The translations under genes and the position numbers were made by a program. Below are positions 7,218 to 16,990 of a stretch of 64,000 bases of DNA, one piece after another. Numbering within the stretch: the stretch's first letter is position 1; each line of letters begins with the position of its first letter. Under the pieces are notes generated by a model that was not told the origin of the DNA, made no database searches, and was given only the letters and a program-made list of their open reading frames with translations. The DNA comes from Chloroflexi bacterium HGW-Chloroflexi-10 (GTDB taxonomy: Bacteria > Chloroflexota > Anaerolineae > Anaerolineales > Anaerolineaceae). Location of the stretch: contig PHBZ01000011.1 in assembly GCA_002840755.1 (NCBI GenBank), positions 56,728-120,727 of the forward strand, in the 5' to 3' direction.

Positions 7218-7739
7218 ATGAGCGAAAACATCGAAAACAAGACTTTTTGTTACAAACATCCCGAGCGTGAGACTTCGCTGCGTTGTAATCGCTGTGAGCA
7301 GCTCATTTGTACCCAATGCGCCGTCTTAACCCCCACCGGTTACCGCTGCAAGGATTGCGTACGCGGTCAGCAGAAGGTATTTAATACCGCTCAGGTTCAG
7401 GATTATATTTTTGGAATTGCCATTGCGGCTTTGCTGGGTTATTTGGGGGCAATACTGGTGCGTTTTGTTGGGTTCTTTGTTTTTTTTGTTTCGCCGGCAA
7501 TCGGTGTGGGAATTGCCGAAGCTGTTCGTTGGGTGGTTAGACGCAGACGAGCCAAGAGCCTATATCAGTCGGTGACTGCGGCTGCGGTGATTGGGGCGTT
7601 ATTTAACAGCCTTCCAGCTTTATTGGGATTGTTGTTTGGTTCTTTCGACCTGTTTGGTTTGCTGTGGAGTGGTATTTATATCGCTTTTATGGCCGGATCA
7701 TTGTATATGCGCTTATCCGGTATTCAAATCAGAAGATAA
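7218..7739 (+). CDS. B-box zinc-finger membrane protein
   Basis: 173-aa protein with an N-terminal B-box-like zinc finger (residues about 8-45: CYKHPE, RCNRCEQLICTQCA, YRCKDCV), then at least three membrane helices (about 57-82, 107-130 and 135-160) separated by an Arg-rich loop (VVRRRRAKS). The order of zinc finger followed by membrane segments recurs in Chloroflexota and other bacteria without known function. It sits between nadK (2-nt gap) and recN (15-nt gap), so it is probably expressed with them. Partner and ligand are unknown. Confidence 0.8.
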   Translation: MSENIENKTFCYKHPERETSLRCNRCEQLICTQCAVLTPTGYRCKDCVRGQQKVFNTAQVQDYIFGIAIAALLGYLGAILVRFVGFFVFFVSPAIGVGIAEAVRWVVRRRRAKSLYQSVTAAAVIGALFNSLPALLGLLFGSFDLFGLLWSGIYIAFMAGSLYMRLSGIQIRR

Positions 7740-7754
7740 TTTGCGGAAGAGATT

Positions 7755-9509
7755 ATGCTTGTAGAACTGCGCATCACCAATTTTGCCATTATTGATCATC
7801 TGGAACTGGAATTCGGCAATGGACTGATCACCTTTACCGGTGAAACCGGGGCTGGAAAGTCGATTATTCTGGATGCAATTGAAGCTTTGGTGGGCGGGCG
7901 AGTGGATTCAACCAGTATCCGCGCCGAAACGGAGCGGGCCACCCTGGAAGCAGTTTTTCGATTGACAGATCATAACCGGCCGTTTCTCACCAGTCTGTTA
8001 GAGCCGGATGAATTGATGGATGATCCCAATTATATAACTTTAGGCCGTGAAATCCGCCGTGAAGGGCGCACGATTGCGCGAGTGAATGGACGTACGGTAA
8101 ATGTTTCCCTTTTACGAGACCTGGGTGCTTATCTGGTGGATATTCATGGTCAATCCGAACATCTTTCGCTGCTCAATGTGCGTAAACACCTGGCTCTGCT
8201 GGATCGTTTTGCGGTGAGCAGCGCTGCTTTGCAGGACTACCAGCAAGTCTACCGGATGTACCGTAAAGTGCGCCGTGAGTTGGAAGACCTGATCCAAAAA
8301 GAGAAAGACGCCGAACGCCGCACCGAGCTTTTACAATTTCAGGTTGATGAAATCGAGAACGCCAGACCGGTTCCCGGAGAAGAAGGGGAATTAAAGGAAG
8401 AGCGCAACCGGTTGGCGAATGCTGAAAATTTAGCCGAATCCGGGCGCACTGCATTGGCGTTTCTGGACGAAGGCGAACCGGAAATGCCGACTATCAGTGA
8501 ATTGACCGGCCAGTTAGTGCATGCCATTTCCGGGTTGGTGAAAATTGACCCGGCGCGCAACAACCTGGCTGAGCAAGCTGACCAGATCGCTGTGCTTGTG
8601 GATGAATTGGCGCGAGATATAAGAGCCTACCTGGAAGAAGTGGAGTTTAACCCACGCCGCCTGGAATTTATTGAAGAGCGTTTGGAATTATTGCGTAACC
8701 TGGAAAGAAAGTATGGCGGCAGTTTGGAACAAGTGCTGGCGTATGCGCAGAATGCCAGTGAAGAGCTGGAAAAGATTGCGCATGCCACAGAACGAATTGC
8801 TGTTTTAACGGAAGAAGAAAAGAAACTTTTACCGCAGATAAAGCAAAAAGCGGAAGCCTTGTCCACTCAGCGTAAACAAGCCGCAAAGGTTTTAGGGCGA
8901 GGAGTGGAGAAGGAATTGAATGATCTCAGCATGGCCGGCGCCCGTTTTGAGGTTGGTTTTACCGCCCAGGCGGATGAGCAGGGTCTGCCATGGGGAGATG
9001 GGCAGCGGGTGCACTTTGATGAAAATGGGATAGATCAGGTGGAGTTTTTGATAGCACCTAATCCCGGTGAAGGGTTGAAGCCAATGGTAAAGATCGCCTC
9101 CGGAGGTGAAACCGCGCGCCTGATGCTGGCCCTCAAACGGGTTCTGACGCAGGCTGATGAAATACCTACCCTGATCTTTGATGAAATCGATCAGGGGATT
9201 GGGGGTAGAGTTGGTTTTGTGGTTGGCGAAAAACTCTGGCAGTTGGCACGGGATCATCAGGTTTTGTGTGTAACGCATTTGCCGCAATTGGCGGCTTTTG
9301 GTGACCAGCATTACCGGGTACTAAAAACGGTTAAAGAAGAGCGCACTCAAACCCGAGTGGAAATGATGGGCTTTGAAGAACGCCGCAAGGAACTGGCTCA
9401 AATGTTAGGCGCTCTGAGTGAAGCTCACCTGACCACTGCGGAAGAAACCCTGCGTACTGCGCAGGCACGCACCCGGGCTTTTCTGCAAAAGCAAAGCCCA
9501 AGGATCTGA
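7755..9509 (+). CDS. recN: DNA repair protein RecN
   Basis: SMC-like ATPase of double-strand-break repair, 584 aa (usual length about 550-580). The N-terminal half carries Walker A GETGAGKS (residues 29-36). A coiled-coil region spans roughly 160-390. The C-terminal half has the signature ASGGETARLMLALK and Walker B LIFDEIDQGIGG, followed by CVTHLPQLAAFGDQH, which is typical of RecN. GGAAGAG upstream supports the ATG at 7755. In many bacteria recN is SOS-controlled; no clear LexA box is visible before this operon. Confidence 0.96.
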   Translation: MLVELRITNFAIIDHLELEFGNGLITFTGETGAGKSIILDAIEALVGGRVDSTSIRAETERATLEAVFRLTDHNRPFLTSLLEPDELMDDPNYITLGREIRREGRTIARVNGRTVNVSLLRDLGAYLVDIHGQSEHLSLLNVRKHLALLDRFAVSSAALQDYQQVYRMYRKVRRELEDLIQKEKDAERRTELLQFQVDEIENARPVPGEEGELKEERNRLANAENLAESGRTALAFLDEGEPEMPTISELTGQLVHAISGLVKIDPARNNLAEQADQIAVLVDELARDIRAYLEEVEFNPRRLEFIEERLELLRNLERKYGGSLEQVLAYAQNASEELEKIAHATERIAVLTEEEKKLLPQIKQKAEALSTQRKQAAKVLGRGVEKELNDLSMAGARFEVGFTAQADEQGLPWGDGQRVHFDENGIDQVEFLIAPNPGEGLKPMVKIASGGETARLMLALKRVLTQADEIPTLIFDEIDQGIGGRVGFVVGEKLWQLARDHQVLCVTHLPQLAAFGDQHYRVLKTVKEERTQTRVEMMGFEERRKELAQMLGALSEAHLTTAEETLRTAQARTRAFLQKQSPRI

Positions 9510-9519
9510 GAGGGAACCT

Positions 9520-12500
9520 ATGGGTGGTGAGAAACGTTTCAGTATTCGTCTCCTGGGAACCCCCAAATTGTTTTGGAATGGAAAACAGGTTTCTATTCAA
9601 CGGCGTATGGCGCGTATTCTGGTTTATTACCTGGCCTGCCAGCATAGTGACGTGAGTCGCAGTGAACTTATGAACCTGCTATGGCCGGAAGAATTAAATG
9701 CACGCCGTAATTTAAGAGATCTATTGAGCAAATTGCGCTCAGAATTACCCTCACCGGATTTGATTATTACTGATCGGGATTGGATTCGTCTTGATTTTGA
9801 TCAAACCGAAGTAGATGTACTTGTTTTCGAAGAGGCTTACCGTCAACTCACCTTACCATTTCTTTCTTTGGAGAACCGTCCGTTACCGGAACCGGTTTTT
9901 GAAAAAATGATCTCAGCAGTCAACATGTGGGATGCACCTCAATTTATGAATGGCATCAGTATTCTGGATAATGATGATTTGGAAACCTGGCTTTCGGATA
10001 AACATCAGGTACTATTGGATCACCGTTTGGATTTGATGCTACGATTAAGTTCACACCTGACCAATACACATGATTGGGACGGCGCATTACAGTGGTTGGA
10101 TGAGATTGTGGCATTAGATGACCATTTTCAATATCCGAAAGCTGTATATGCCCGTCTGGATGCGCTTTATCATCTGGAGCGACTCAACCAGGCCCTGGAT
10201 TATGCCCGTCAGGTGGAAGAAGTTTGGGGTCCGGAGGGTTTAGCCAACTATACCAGTCAATTTAAGATGCTGGTAGAACGAATTCAAAAAGAACGCAGCA
10301 GCCGGCCGGCTAACCGCCCGGCTTTTTCCAAGAAAACGGCACCTTTGGTGCCATTCACCGGGCAAACTGAAGTGATGGAACAATTGCGCAAAGCGTTTTT
10401 CCGTGGCAATATGGTTTGTCTGACAGGTGTAGCGGGAATTGGCAAAAGCCGTATTATTCAGGAATTTGAACAGCAATTTGCTAAGAATGCTTTTTTTGTA
10501 AAACTGTGCTGTTTGCGGGTGGAAAAAGATATTCTTTTTCACCCTCTGGTGGATTGGATGCGTAAGGAAGTGGCCCCTGAACAATGGAAAAAGATGGAAT
10601 CTTTTTGGGTGGCTCAGTTGCAACCTATTCTTCCGGAATTACAGCGTATTTTGCCGCTTTCATCCATGACGTATGATTCTATGGTGGATAATCAGCGCCG
10701 CAGTATTTTTGAAGCGATACGACAGCTCTTAATACAGATCGCAAACAATCGTAAAATAGTCATTGTATTGGATGACGCGCATTGGAGCGATGCTGAAACT
10801 ATTGCATTTCTGGATTATTTGTTTTTACGCGGTTTTTTTGAAGAATCGGGTTTGCTGATTAATGCATTTCGCGAGATGGAGACAACCGCCCACTTCAAAG
10901 AGTTTTTACAAGTACGCTCCTGGCAGAATCAAATGATTCCTTTAACCGTGCAGCCAGTGCGGGTGGAAGACGTATCTCAAATTGCTCTGTCCGTTTTGCG
11001 TGCCCCAATTTCCTCAAAGGCGGCCAATCAATTGATGGATGCCACCGGAGGGGTACCGCTATTTGTAATTGAATCGCTTCGGGCGATCATTGAACTTTCT
11101 ATTCAACAGGTAAACGGGATGTGGCAGCGTATTCCGTTATCCGGTGTTGTGCATGCGGTCTTTCGAGATCAGCTTGGGCGACTTTCCAGTAACGCCCGGC
11201 AGATTTTAAACAGCGCAGCTGTAATTGGGCGGGAATTCACATTTTCTTTTCTGTCTTCAGCTACAGGTTTGGATAACCTAACCCTGGTATCCGGTCTGGA
11301 AGAGTTGCAAGAGCAGGGATTTATCCGGTTATCGCAAAGTCCGTATGCCGAAAATCAATATTGTTTTTGCCAGCAATTATTACAGGAAGTAGCCAGCCTG
11401 GAAATCAGTGAAACACGGCGGCAGATGATTTTTCTGCATCTGGCACAAATGCTTGAATCTGAACTGGAAGCGCGACCCAATGACCCTATCCTGATATCTC
11501 GAGCCGCCGCTTACTATGCCGACGGCGGACAATCGTTGAAAGCATTCCGTTACTGGTTAAAGGCTGCTAAGTTAAAGATCTTTAGTGGGGATGGTAGAAC
11601 TTCTTTTGAAGCGTATCAAAATGCGCAAATGATTGTACGTACACGCGGGTTTGATATATCCCATGAACAAATCTATGAATTGTATGTAGGTTGGGGAGAA
11701 CAGGCCCTTTTGCGTTATGATATGGGAACAGCCAATGAGTGTTTTAATAACGCTATTCTCGAAGGACAGCGCAGGTCGGATGATCTATTATTGGGTAGTG
11801 GTTATAGCGGCATGGCTCATTTGTATGCCATGCGTGGTTTACCGGTTCAGGCTGCTCAATATGCAGAGCGGGCAATCTATTATTTACGTGACGGTCCATT
11901 GGATGAATTAATCAAGGCGCGTACCCGGCAATCCATCTTTTCGGCACAACAATCCAATATCACCCAGGCTCTGATAGAGATAGACAACGCACTGCAATTA
12001 GCGAACCTGGCAGCTACACCGGCGGAGTGTTATGCCTTAACCAATGCCTATCACCAGGCGACCATTCTATTTATTTTGCATGCTGATATACCGGACGCGT
12101 TGAAGTTTGCCCGGAAAACCGCTGATTTGGCAGCAGAATCTGGTGTCAGTGAGTTGAAATTAAAAGCTGAATTAGGCCTGGCAATGGCGGCTTTTGCCGG
12201 TGGACAAAATTTACTGGCTATGCAGCATTGTGGTACAGCCATGCAGCTCTCAGAGGCTAATTATATTTGGTGGTATGCTTTACAAACCACCCTGTTGGCA
12301 GCGAAGATTTCCCTGGCTTTGGGACGCAGCTCAAATTGCCTGGAGCATATCCAGAATGCAATGAATCTTGCTGATCTTTACCAGAATCAACATGTACATG
12401 GTGATCTCTTTAATTTGAAGGGAAAGCTCTATCTTAGTTTTGGCGATTATAAAACCGCATTAGCTTGTTTTGAAGAAGGATTATTGTTGAGCAGGCAAAT

Positions 12501-13038
12501 GCAAGTTATGGCGATTAACCAGCATGGCCTCGGGTTAACGCGTTGCTTGCTCGGAGATTTGGATGGTGGTCTTTTTCAATTACGAGAAGCGATTCGGGTG
12601 TTTGAATTGTGGGGGTTGAGAAAGTATGAGTGGGAAGCGCGCGCGCATCTAGCATTGATCCTTTATCAAAACGGTCAGGTGGAGAACGCGTTAAATGAAA
12701 TTACCCGGGTAACTGCAGAATCAGTGCGGATGGGCACAGCCGGCGCCGGTAGCGCGTCGGCGTATATTCAGGCAATGGAAGCCATTAAACAAGAGAAACC
12801 GGTTTTTGCCCGTGAGGCAATCCAGAATTTGATGGATATGGCCAACCGTGAAGGGGGGCTGTGGTTGCGCTGGCATGCCGTTCATTTAGGTGTTTTAGCC
12901 TGTAAAAACTTAAACCAACCGATAGAAGATTGTTTACTCAAACAGGAGGAAGTGTTGGTATTGTTGGGACAAATGCAATCCAAAGAGATTGTCGCTCAGT
13001 TGGACCCTGAAAATCCACCTATTGTCGCGTTGACGTAG
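9520..13038 (+). CDS. BTAD/SARP-type AAA+ transcriptional regulator with TPR repeats
   Basis: 1172-aa cytoplasmic regulator. The N terminus (RFSIRLLGTPKLFWNG, then SRSELMNLLWPEE and ARRNLRDLLSKLR) is the winged-helix DNA-binding domain seen in SARP/BTAD activators. A helical BTAD-like region follows (about 110-260). The AAA+ domain has Walker A TGVAGIGKSR near residue 305 and Walker B IVIVLDDAHWSD near 420. The second half is TPR-like repeats, probably the ligand or partner sensor. Such large regulators are abundant in Chloroflexota. The target is unknown; recN ends ten bases upstream, so they may be co-transcribed. A strong hairpin overlaps the stop codon. Confidence 0.88.
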   Translation: MGGEKRFSIRLLGTPKLFWNGKQVSIQRRMARILVYYLACQHSDVSRSELMNLLWPEELNARRNLRDLLSKLRSELPSPDLIITDRDWIRLDFDQTEVDVLVFEEAYRQLTLPFLSLENRPLPEPVFEKMISAVNMWDAPQFMNGISILDNDDLETWLSDKHQVLLDHRLDLMLRLSSHLTNTHDWDGALQWLDEIVALDDHFQYPKAVYARLDALYHLERLNQALDYARQVEEVWGPEGLANYTSQFKMLVERIQKERSSRPANRPAFSKKTAPLVPFTGQTEVMEQLRKAFFRGNMVCLTGVAGIGKSRIIQEFEQQFAKNAFFVKLCCLRVEKDILFHPLVDWMRKEVAPEQWKKMESFWVAQLQPILPELQRILPLSSMTYDSMVDNQRRSIFEAIRQLLIQIANNRKIVIVLDDAHWSDAETIAFLDYLFLRGFFEESGLLINAFREMETTAHFKEFLQVRSWQNQMIPLTVQPVRVEDVSQIALSVLRAPISSKAANQLMDATGGVPLFVIESLRAIIELSIQQVNGMWQRIPLSGVVHAVFRDQLGRLSSNARQILNSAAVIGREFTFSFLSSATGLDNLTLVSGLEELQEQGFIRLSQSPYAENQYCFCQQLLQEVASLEISETRRQMIFLHLAQMLESELEARPNDPILISRAAAYYADGGQSLKAFRYWLKAAKLKIFSGDGRTSFEAYQNAQMIVRTRGFDISHEQIYELYVGWGEQALLRYDMGTANECFNNAILEGQRRSDDLLLGSGYSGMAHLYAMRGLPVQAAQYAERAIYYLRDGPLDELIKARTRQSIFSAQQSNITQALIEIDNALQLANLAATPAECYALTNAYHQATILFILHADIPDALKFARKTADLAAESGVSELKLKAELGLAMAAFAGGQNLLAMQHCGTAMQLSEANYIWWYALQTTLLAAKISLALGRSSNCLEHIQNAMNLADLYQNQHVHGDLFNLKGKLYLSFGDYKTALACFEEGLLLSRQMQVMAINQHGLGLTRCLLGDLDGGLFQLREAIRVFELWGLRKYEWEARAHLALILYQNGQVENALNEITRVTAESVRMGTAGAGSASAYIQAMEAIKQEKPVFAREAIQNLMDMANREGGLWLRWHAVHLGVLACKNLNQPIEDCLLKQEEVLVLLGQMQSKEIVAQLDPENPPIVALT

Positions 13039-13084
13039 ACGGAAAAAGCCAAAAACTGGTTTTTTTGTCTACGCCTTGTCAACG
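13027..13084 (+). terminator. Long composite hairpin terminator overlapping the regulator's 3' end
   Basis: The outer arms GCGTTGAC (13027-13034) and GTCAACGC (13078-13085), and the next arms GTAGAC (13035-13040) and GTCTAC (13067-13072), enclose an inner AAAAAGCC/GGTTTTTT stem whose 3' arm is a T-run (13060-13066). The 5' side includes the last codons of the regulator. Confidence 0.65.
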
Positions 13085-13158
13085 CCCACCGCGTATAAAT
13101 AAGTTATCGATAACATTAAGCGTTGGGGGTTGAGCTGCAGGGGACTCATCCCAAATAG

Positions 13159-13200
13159 AGGTCGGTAGTGTGTAGGGGAAATCACTATCGACCTTTTCTT
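13159..13200 (+). terminator. Second intrinsic terminator in the convergent spacer
   Basis: Arms 13159-13170 and 13183-13194 pair over 12 bp with one G-T wobble, followed by TTTTCTTT. It lies between the regulator (+) and mutS2 (-). Confidence 0.6.
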
Positions 13201-13270
13201 TGTATAAGCACAAGGAAAGGGATTTGAAGTTATAAGGACGCTTTTTAGATAACGCCCTCTCAGAACAGAT

Positions 13271-15709
13271 TCAGTCATCTTTCAAAAATGCAATTGTAAC
13301 CCCGTCGCCGCCCTCGCGTTCGGTGCCGCTTTCCCAGCGTTGTATATATTTGGATTTGCTCAGGTTTTCGCGAATTACCTGACGTAGACGACCGGTACCT
13401 TTGCCATGAATAATGCGTACGAAGGGCATACCAGCCAGGTAAGCGGATTCGATAAAGCGTTCCTGTCCTTCCACAGCTTCCTCAGCCAGTTGGCCGCGCA
13501 GGTCCAATTCCATTCCCGGTGAAGGGTGCATGATGGTGGCAGTGGAATGGTTCTGGTTTTCTTCCATTTGTTCCAGCGCTTTGCGTACCCGGGTACTAAC
13601 TTTGGGGCTGGTGTTTTTTTCTTCTTCGAGCCTGGCAGATTTTTCACCGGGGCGTTGAATATCAGTCAGGGTGGCGCGCACACGTAAATTCCCCACCATT
13701 ACTTCAACATCGGTATCGGTGATAGCGGTTACAACACCCTGCATGCCCAGCGAGCGCACCAGGATTTTTTCTCCAAGGCGCAGTGGCTGGCGCTGAGAAG
13801 CGGGTGTGGTGGATTTCCGGATGACTGGTTCTTGCACTTCGGCTTGAACTTCTTCTAAATCAGTTTCAATGGTCTTTAATGCTTCCAGCGGTTGGCGTGC
13901 ACGGGCAAGATCTTTGCGCAGCGTTTCAAGTTCGCGTTGTAATTGGTTGGTTTCGTCTTCAGCCTGTTGACGTGCTTTTTCCAGAATCGCCAGGCGTTCA
14001 TCCTCGATTTTTTCCATGCGCTCGTTTAATTTGCGTTCCTGCTGGCGAGCCTGAATGCGCGATTTCTCGGCGTTGTGACGTTCTTTGCGCGCAATGCTGC
14101 GCTGACGATGGATTTCATCCAGCAGATCTTCGGCACGCAGTTCACTGGGGTCCACCATGCTGCGCGCATCTTCAATGATTTCCTTAGGCAGCCCCAGGCG
14201 TTCACTGATGGCGAGCGCGTTGGAACGCCCTGGTAAACCAATCATTAAATTATAGGTTGGGCGCAGCGTGCGCAGGTTGAATTCCATACTGGCATTGACC
14301 ACACCGGGTGAACCGTGCGCAAATGCTTTTAGCTCAGGGTAGTGTGTGGCAATCATGCAGGTAATCCGGTTGCGGATCAAGTAGGCTAACAGGGCGCGTG
14401 CCAGTGCAGAACCTTCCTGTGGATCGGTGCCAGAACCAAGTTCATCAAATAAGACCAGGCTGCGTGCATTGGCGTTTTTGAGAATGCGGGTGATGTTGGT
14501 GATATGCCCGGAAAAGGTAGAGAGTGACTGCTCAATGGATTGTTCATCGCCAATATCGGCGTAAATATCGTCAAAAATACTGATTTGAGAACCGGATTGG
14601 GCGGGAATATGCAGCCCGGATTGAGCCATTAAAGCCAATAAGCCAATGGTTTTAAGCGTGACAGTTTTTCCACCGGTATTGGGGCCGGTAATAACCAAGC
14701 CGAAGGTTCTCTCATCCATTTCCACATCGATGGGCACCACGGTTGTTTGATCCAAAAGCGGATGACGCGCTTGACGCAAACGGATACTGCTGCCGGGGTG
14801 ATCTTCTCCACGCGGCTGAATACCAACCAGAACCGGTTCGGAAGCATTCAGATCTTCGGCAAATTTTGCCATCATCAATGCCTGGTCGAGTTTGGCCAGT
14901 GCATACACAATGTCACGGATGCGTACGACCTCGGCACCGATTTCGTCGCTCAGTTCCAGCAGAATACGGCGGATCTCATCGCGCTCTTCCAGGTGCAGCT
15001 CATGCCAGCGGTTATTTAATTCTACCGTGGCAAGCGGTTCCACAAAGAGGGTTGCACCTGAAGCCGATTGATCGTGTATGATGGCTTTGATGCGTCCTTT
15101 AAACTCAGCCCGCAACGGAATGACGTAACGCCCGTTGCGCTGGGTAATGATAGGTTCCTGAAGCATGGAGACCTTGTGGGGGTCGGCAATCATTTGTTGC
15201 AGACGGCTCATCAGGCGGTCGTAGGCTACTTTGATTTCACTACGAATGGATGAAAGGCGAGGAGAGGCATTATCGGCTACTTCACCGCGGTCATTAATTA
15301 CCCGTGAAATGGTTTCAATTATTCCGGCAGGCGGCGGCAGTTCTGCGCCTAACTGAGACAGCAGCGGTAATTTTTCACCGTTATCGATCAGTGTTCGGCT
15401 CAGGTCTCGGGCGGCGGCCAGGGTGTATTTAATTGAAAGTAGTTCATTAGGCTCCAGCAGGCCATGCTGGGCAGCGCGGTTGGCGAATGGGCGAATATCG
15501 CGGCTGCCGCCAACACTTATATCGCCATTTTGACTGAGTAGTAAACGTGTCTCACTGGTTAGAGCCTGACGGTCCAGGGCTTCTTGCAGGTCCCGAGTGG
15601 GGCGTAGATTGCGTGCCAGTTCGGCAGAAGCGCTGAAAGCGGCATAAGCAACCAATTTCTCCAGCACTTTGTGATATTCCAGAGTAAATAAAGACTTTTG
15701 ATCCATCAT
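13271..15709 (-). CDS. mutS2: Endonuclease MutS2 (ATPase with Smr domain)
   Basis: 812-aa MutS-family protein acting in recombination control or ribosome-collision rescue in other bacteria. The N-terminal clamp region starts LFTLEYHKVLEKL. The ATPase domain has Walker A ITGPNTGGKTVTLKT (about residue 335), DIGDEQSIEQSLSTFSGH, and Walker B LVLFDELGSGTDPQEG. A charged coiled coil (about 520-620) and a KOW-like patch (about 640) follow. The C-terminal Smr nuclease domain has ELDLRGQLAEEA and RIIHGKGTGRLR. The length is normal. It lacks the mismatch-recognition domain of MutS. Two Met codons are adjacent at the start; the second (15706) is equally possible. Convergent with the upstream regulator gene. 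Confidence 0.95.
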   Translation of the reverse strand: MMDQKSLFTLEYHKVLEKLVAYAAFSASAELARNLRPTRDLQEALDRQALTSETRLLLSQNGDISVGGSRDIRPFANRAAQHGLLEPNELLSIKYTLAAARDLSRTLIDNGEKLPLLSQLGAELPPPAGIIETISRVINDRGEVADNASPRLSSIRSEIKVAYDRLMSRLQQMIADPHKVSMLQEPIITQRNGRYVIPLRAEFKGRIKAIIHDQSASGATLFVEPLATVELNNRWHELHLEERDEIRRILLELSDEIGAEVVRIRDIVYALAKLDQALMMAKFAEDLNASEPVLVGIQPRGEDHPGSSIRLRQARHPLLDQTTVVPIDVEMDERTFGLVITGPNTGGKTVTLKTIGLLALMAQSGLHIPAQSGSQISIFDDIYADIGDEQSIEQSLSTFSGHITNITRILKNANARSLVLFDELGSGTDPQEGSALARALLAYLIRNRITCMIATHYPELKAFAHGSPGVVNASMEFNLRTLRPTYNLMIGLPGRSNALAISERLGLPKEIIEDARSMVDPSELRAEDLLDEIHRQRSIARKERHNAEKSRIQARQQERKLNERMEKIEDERLAILEKARQQAEDETNQLQRELETLRKDLARARQPLEALKTIETDLEEVQAEVQEPVIRKSTTPASQRQPLRLGEKILVRSLGMQGVVTAITDTDVEVMVGNLRVRATLTDIQRPGEKSARLEEEKNTSPKVSTRVRKALEQMEENQNHSTATIMHPSPGMELDLRGQLAEEAVEGQERFIESAYLAGMPFVRIIHGKGTGRLRQVIRENLSKSKYIQRWESGTEREGGDGVTIAFLKDD

Positions 15710-15825
15710 AACGATGCGAGTTTACCATAAAAGGAGTTGAAATTGTGCCCTTTAACCGAAAGACCCGCCGAATGGGGGTGAAGGCACAGGCCAACTGGGC
15801 AGTATGTGGTGTGTTCAAAATAGAA

Positions 15826-15881
15826 AAAGCAGGAATTGAGAGAAGTATCCGGTATTAACCCTGGTTCCCAATTCCTGCTTT
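15826..15881. repeat. 13-bp perfect inverted repeat upstream of the ABC-2 operon
   Basis: Arms 15826-15838 and 15869-15881 (core CAGGAATTG/CAATTCCTG) are perfect with a 30-nt loop. It lies between divergent mutS2 and the ABC genes, so a terminator role is not expected. A related hairpin with a CAGGAATC core closes the operon at 18573. Confidence 0.45.
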
Positions 15882-15994
15882 CAAACCCTCCAATTGTACA
15901 CGAATGTTGTAAGCTGAATCTGTAAGATGGGTATTTATTTTTTTGGAGGTCACATGGATGCCAAACTTTTTAATTGTGTTGGAAGGAAAACCGA

Positions 15995-16990
15995 ATGAAA
16001 CCAATCATCACAGTGGTTAATTTATCCAAAACCTATCGGGTAACACAGCGCGAACCGGGGTTGGGCTCTGCATTGCGCAGCCTGCTAAAACCGCAATTTA
16101 TGGCTGTGGATGCCGTAAAGTCTGTTGATTTTCTTGTGGAGCCGGGTGAGATGGTGGCTTTAATTGGCCCAAATGGGGCAGGGAAAACAACCACACTCAA
16201 GATGCTTACCGGGTTACTGCAACCCAGTGGGGGGCAAGTATTGGTGGCAGGGTATGAACCTGGTCGGCGGCAGAATGATTTTCTGACTCAGATCAGTATT
16301 GTGTTGGGAAATAAAAGCCAGATGTTGTGGGATATCCCCCCTTTGGATACCTTTCACGTGTTGGGAGAAATTTATCGGGTACCGCGCACGGTACTTAACC
16401 AGCGCATAGACGAATTGGTAGCGCTGCTGGATATGGGTGATATTTTGCGTAAACCGGTGAGAAACCTTTCGCTGGGTGAACGGATGAAATGTGAACTGGT
16501 TGCCAGTCTTCTGCACCAACCCAGGGTGCTTTTTCTGGACGAGCCGACTCTCGGGCTGGATATTTCCATTCAGAATCGTTTGCGCAGTTTTATTCTGGAG
16601 TATAACCGGCGTTACCAGGCTACTGTATTGTTGACCAGTCACTACATGGCGGATATTGAGCGGTTGTGTAACCGGGTACTGCTTATTCATCACGGCACAC
16701 TATTGTATGACGGGCGCTTGAGCGGGCTGTCCGAACAGCTTTCGGATACCAAATTGATCCGGGTAACCATTAACGAAAATGGTCTCCCGGAAGATATCTG
16801 TGTCTGGCTGCCGCAGAATGCTGAATTGATCGAACAAAACCACCTTACCTTTACACTGCGGGTGAACAGATCACAAGCTGCCACAGTAACCGCGGATTTA
16901 CTCAATCGTTTACCAGTGGTTGACCTGATGGTGGAAGAACCACCGTTGGAAGCAGTTATTGATCGGATTTATCAGGAGGGTGCTTTATGA
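15995..16990 (+). CDS. ABC-2 type exporter, ATP-binding protein
   Basis: 331-aa ATPase energising the two permeases downstream. Visible are Walker A IGPNGAGKTTT (about residue 57), a Q-loop region, the signature NLSLGERMK, Walker B VLFLDEPTLGLD and the H-loop LLTSHYMAD. A C-terminal extension (about 230-331) is typical of exporter ATPases of the DrrA/DUF4162 kind. GGAAGGA ten bases upstream favours the ATG at 15995 over an in-frame start at 15974. The gene overlaps the first permease by four bases (ATGA). The substrate is unknown; relatives export drugs, lipids or polysaccharide precursors. Confidence 0.9.
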   Translation: MKPIITVVNLSKTYRVTQREPGLGSALRSLLKPQFMAVDAVKSVDFLVEPGEMVALIGPNGAGKTTTLKMLTGLLQPSGGQVLVAGYEPGRRQNDFLTQISIVLGNKSQMLWDIPPLDTFHVLGEIYRVPRTVLNQRIDELVALLDMGDILRKPVRNLSLGERMKCELVASLLHQPRVLFLDEPTLGLDISIQNRLRSFILEYNRRYQATVLLTSHYMADIERLCNRVLLIHHGTLLYDGRLSGLSEQLSDTKLIRVTINENGLPEDICVWLPQNAELIEQNHLTFTLRVNRSQAATVTADLLNRLPVVDLMVEEPPLEAVIDRIYQEGAL

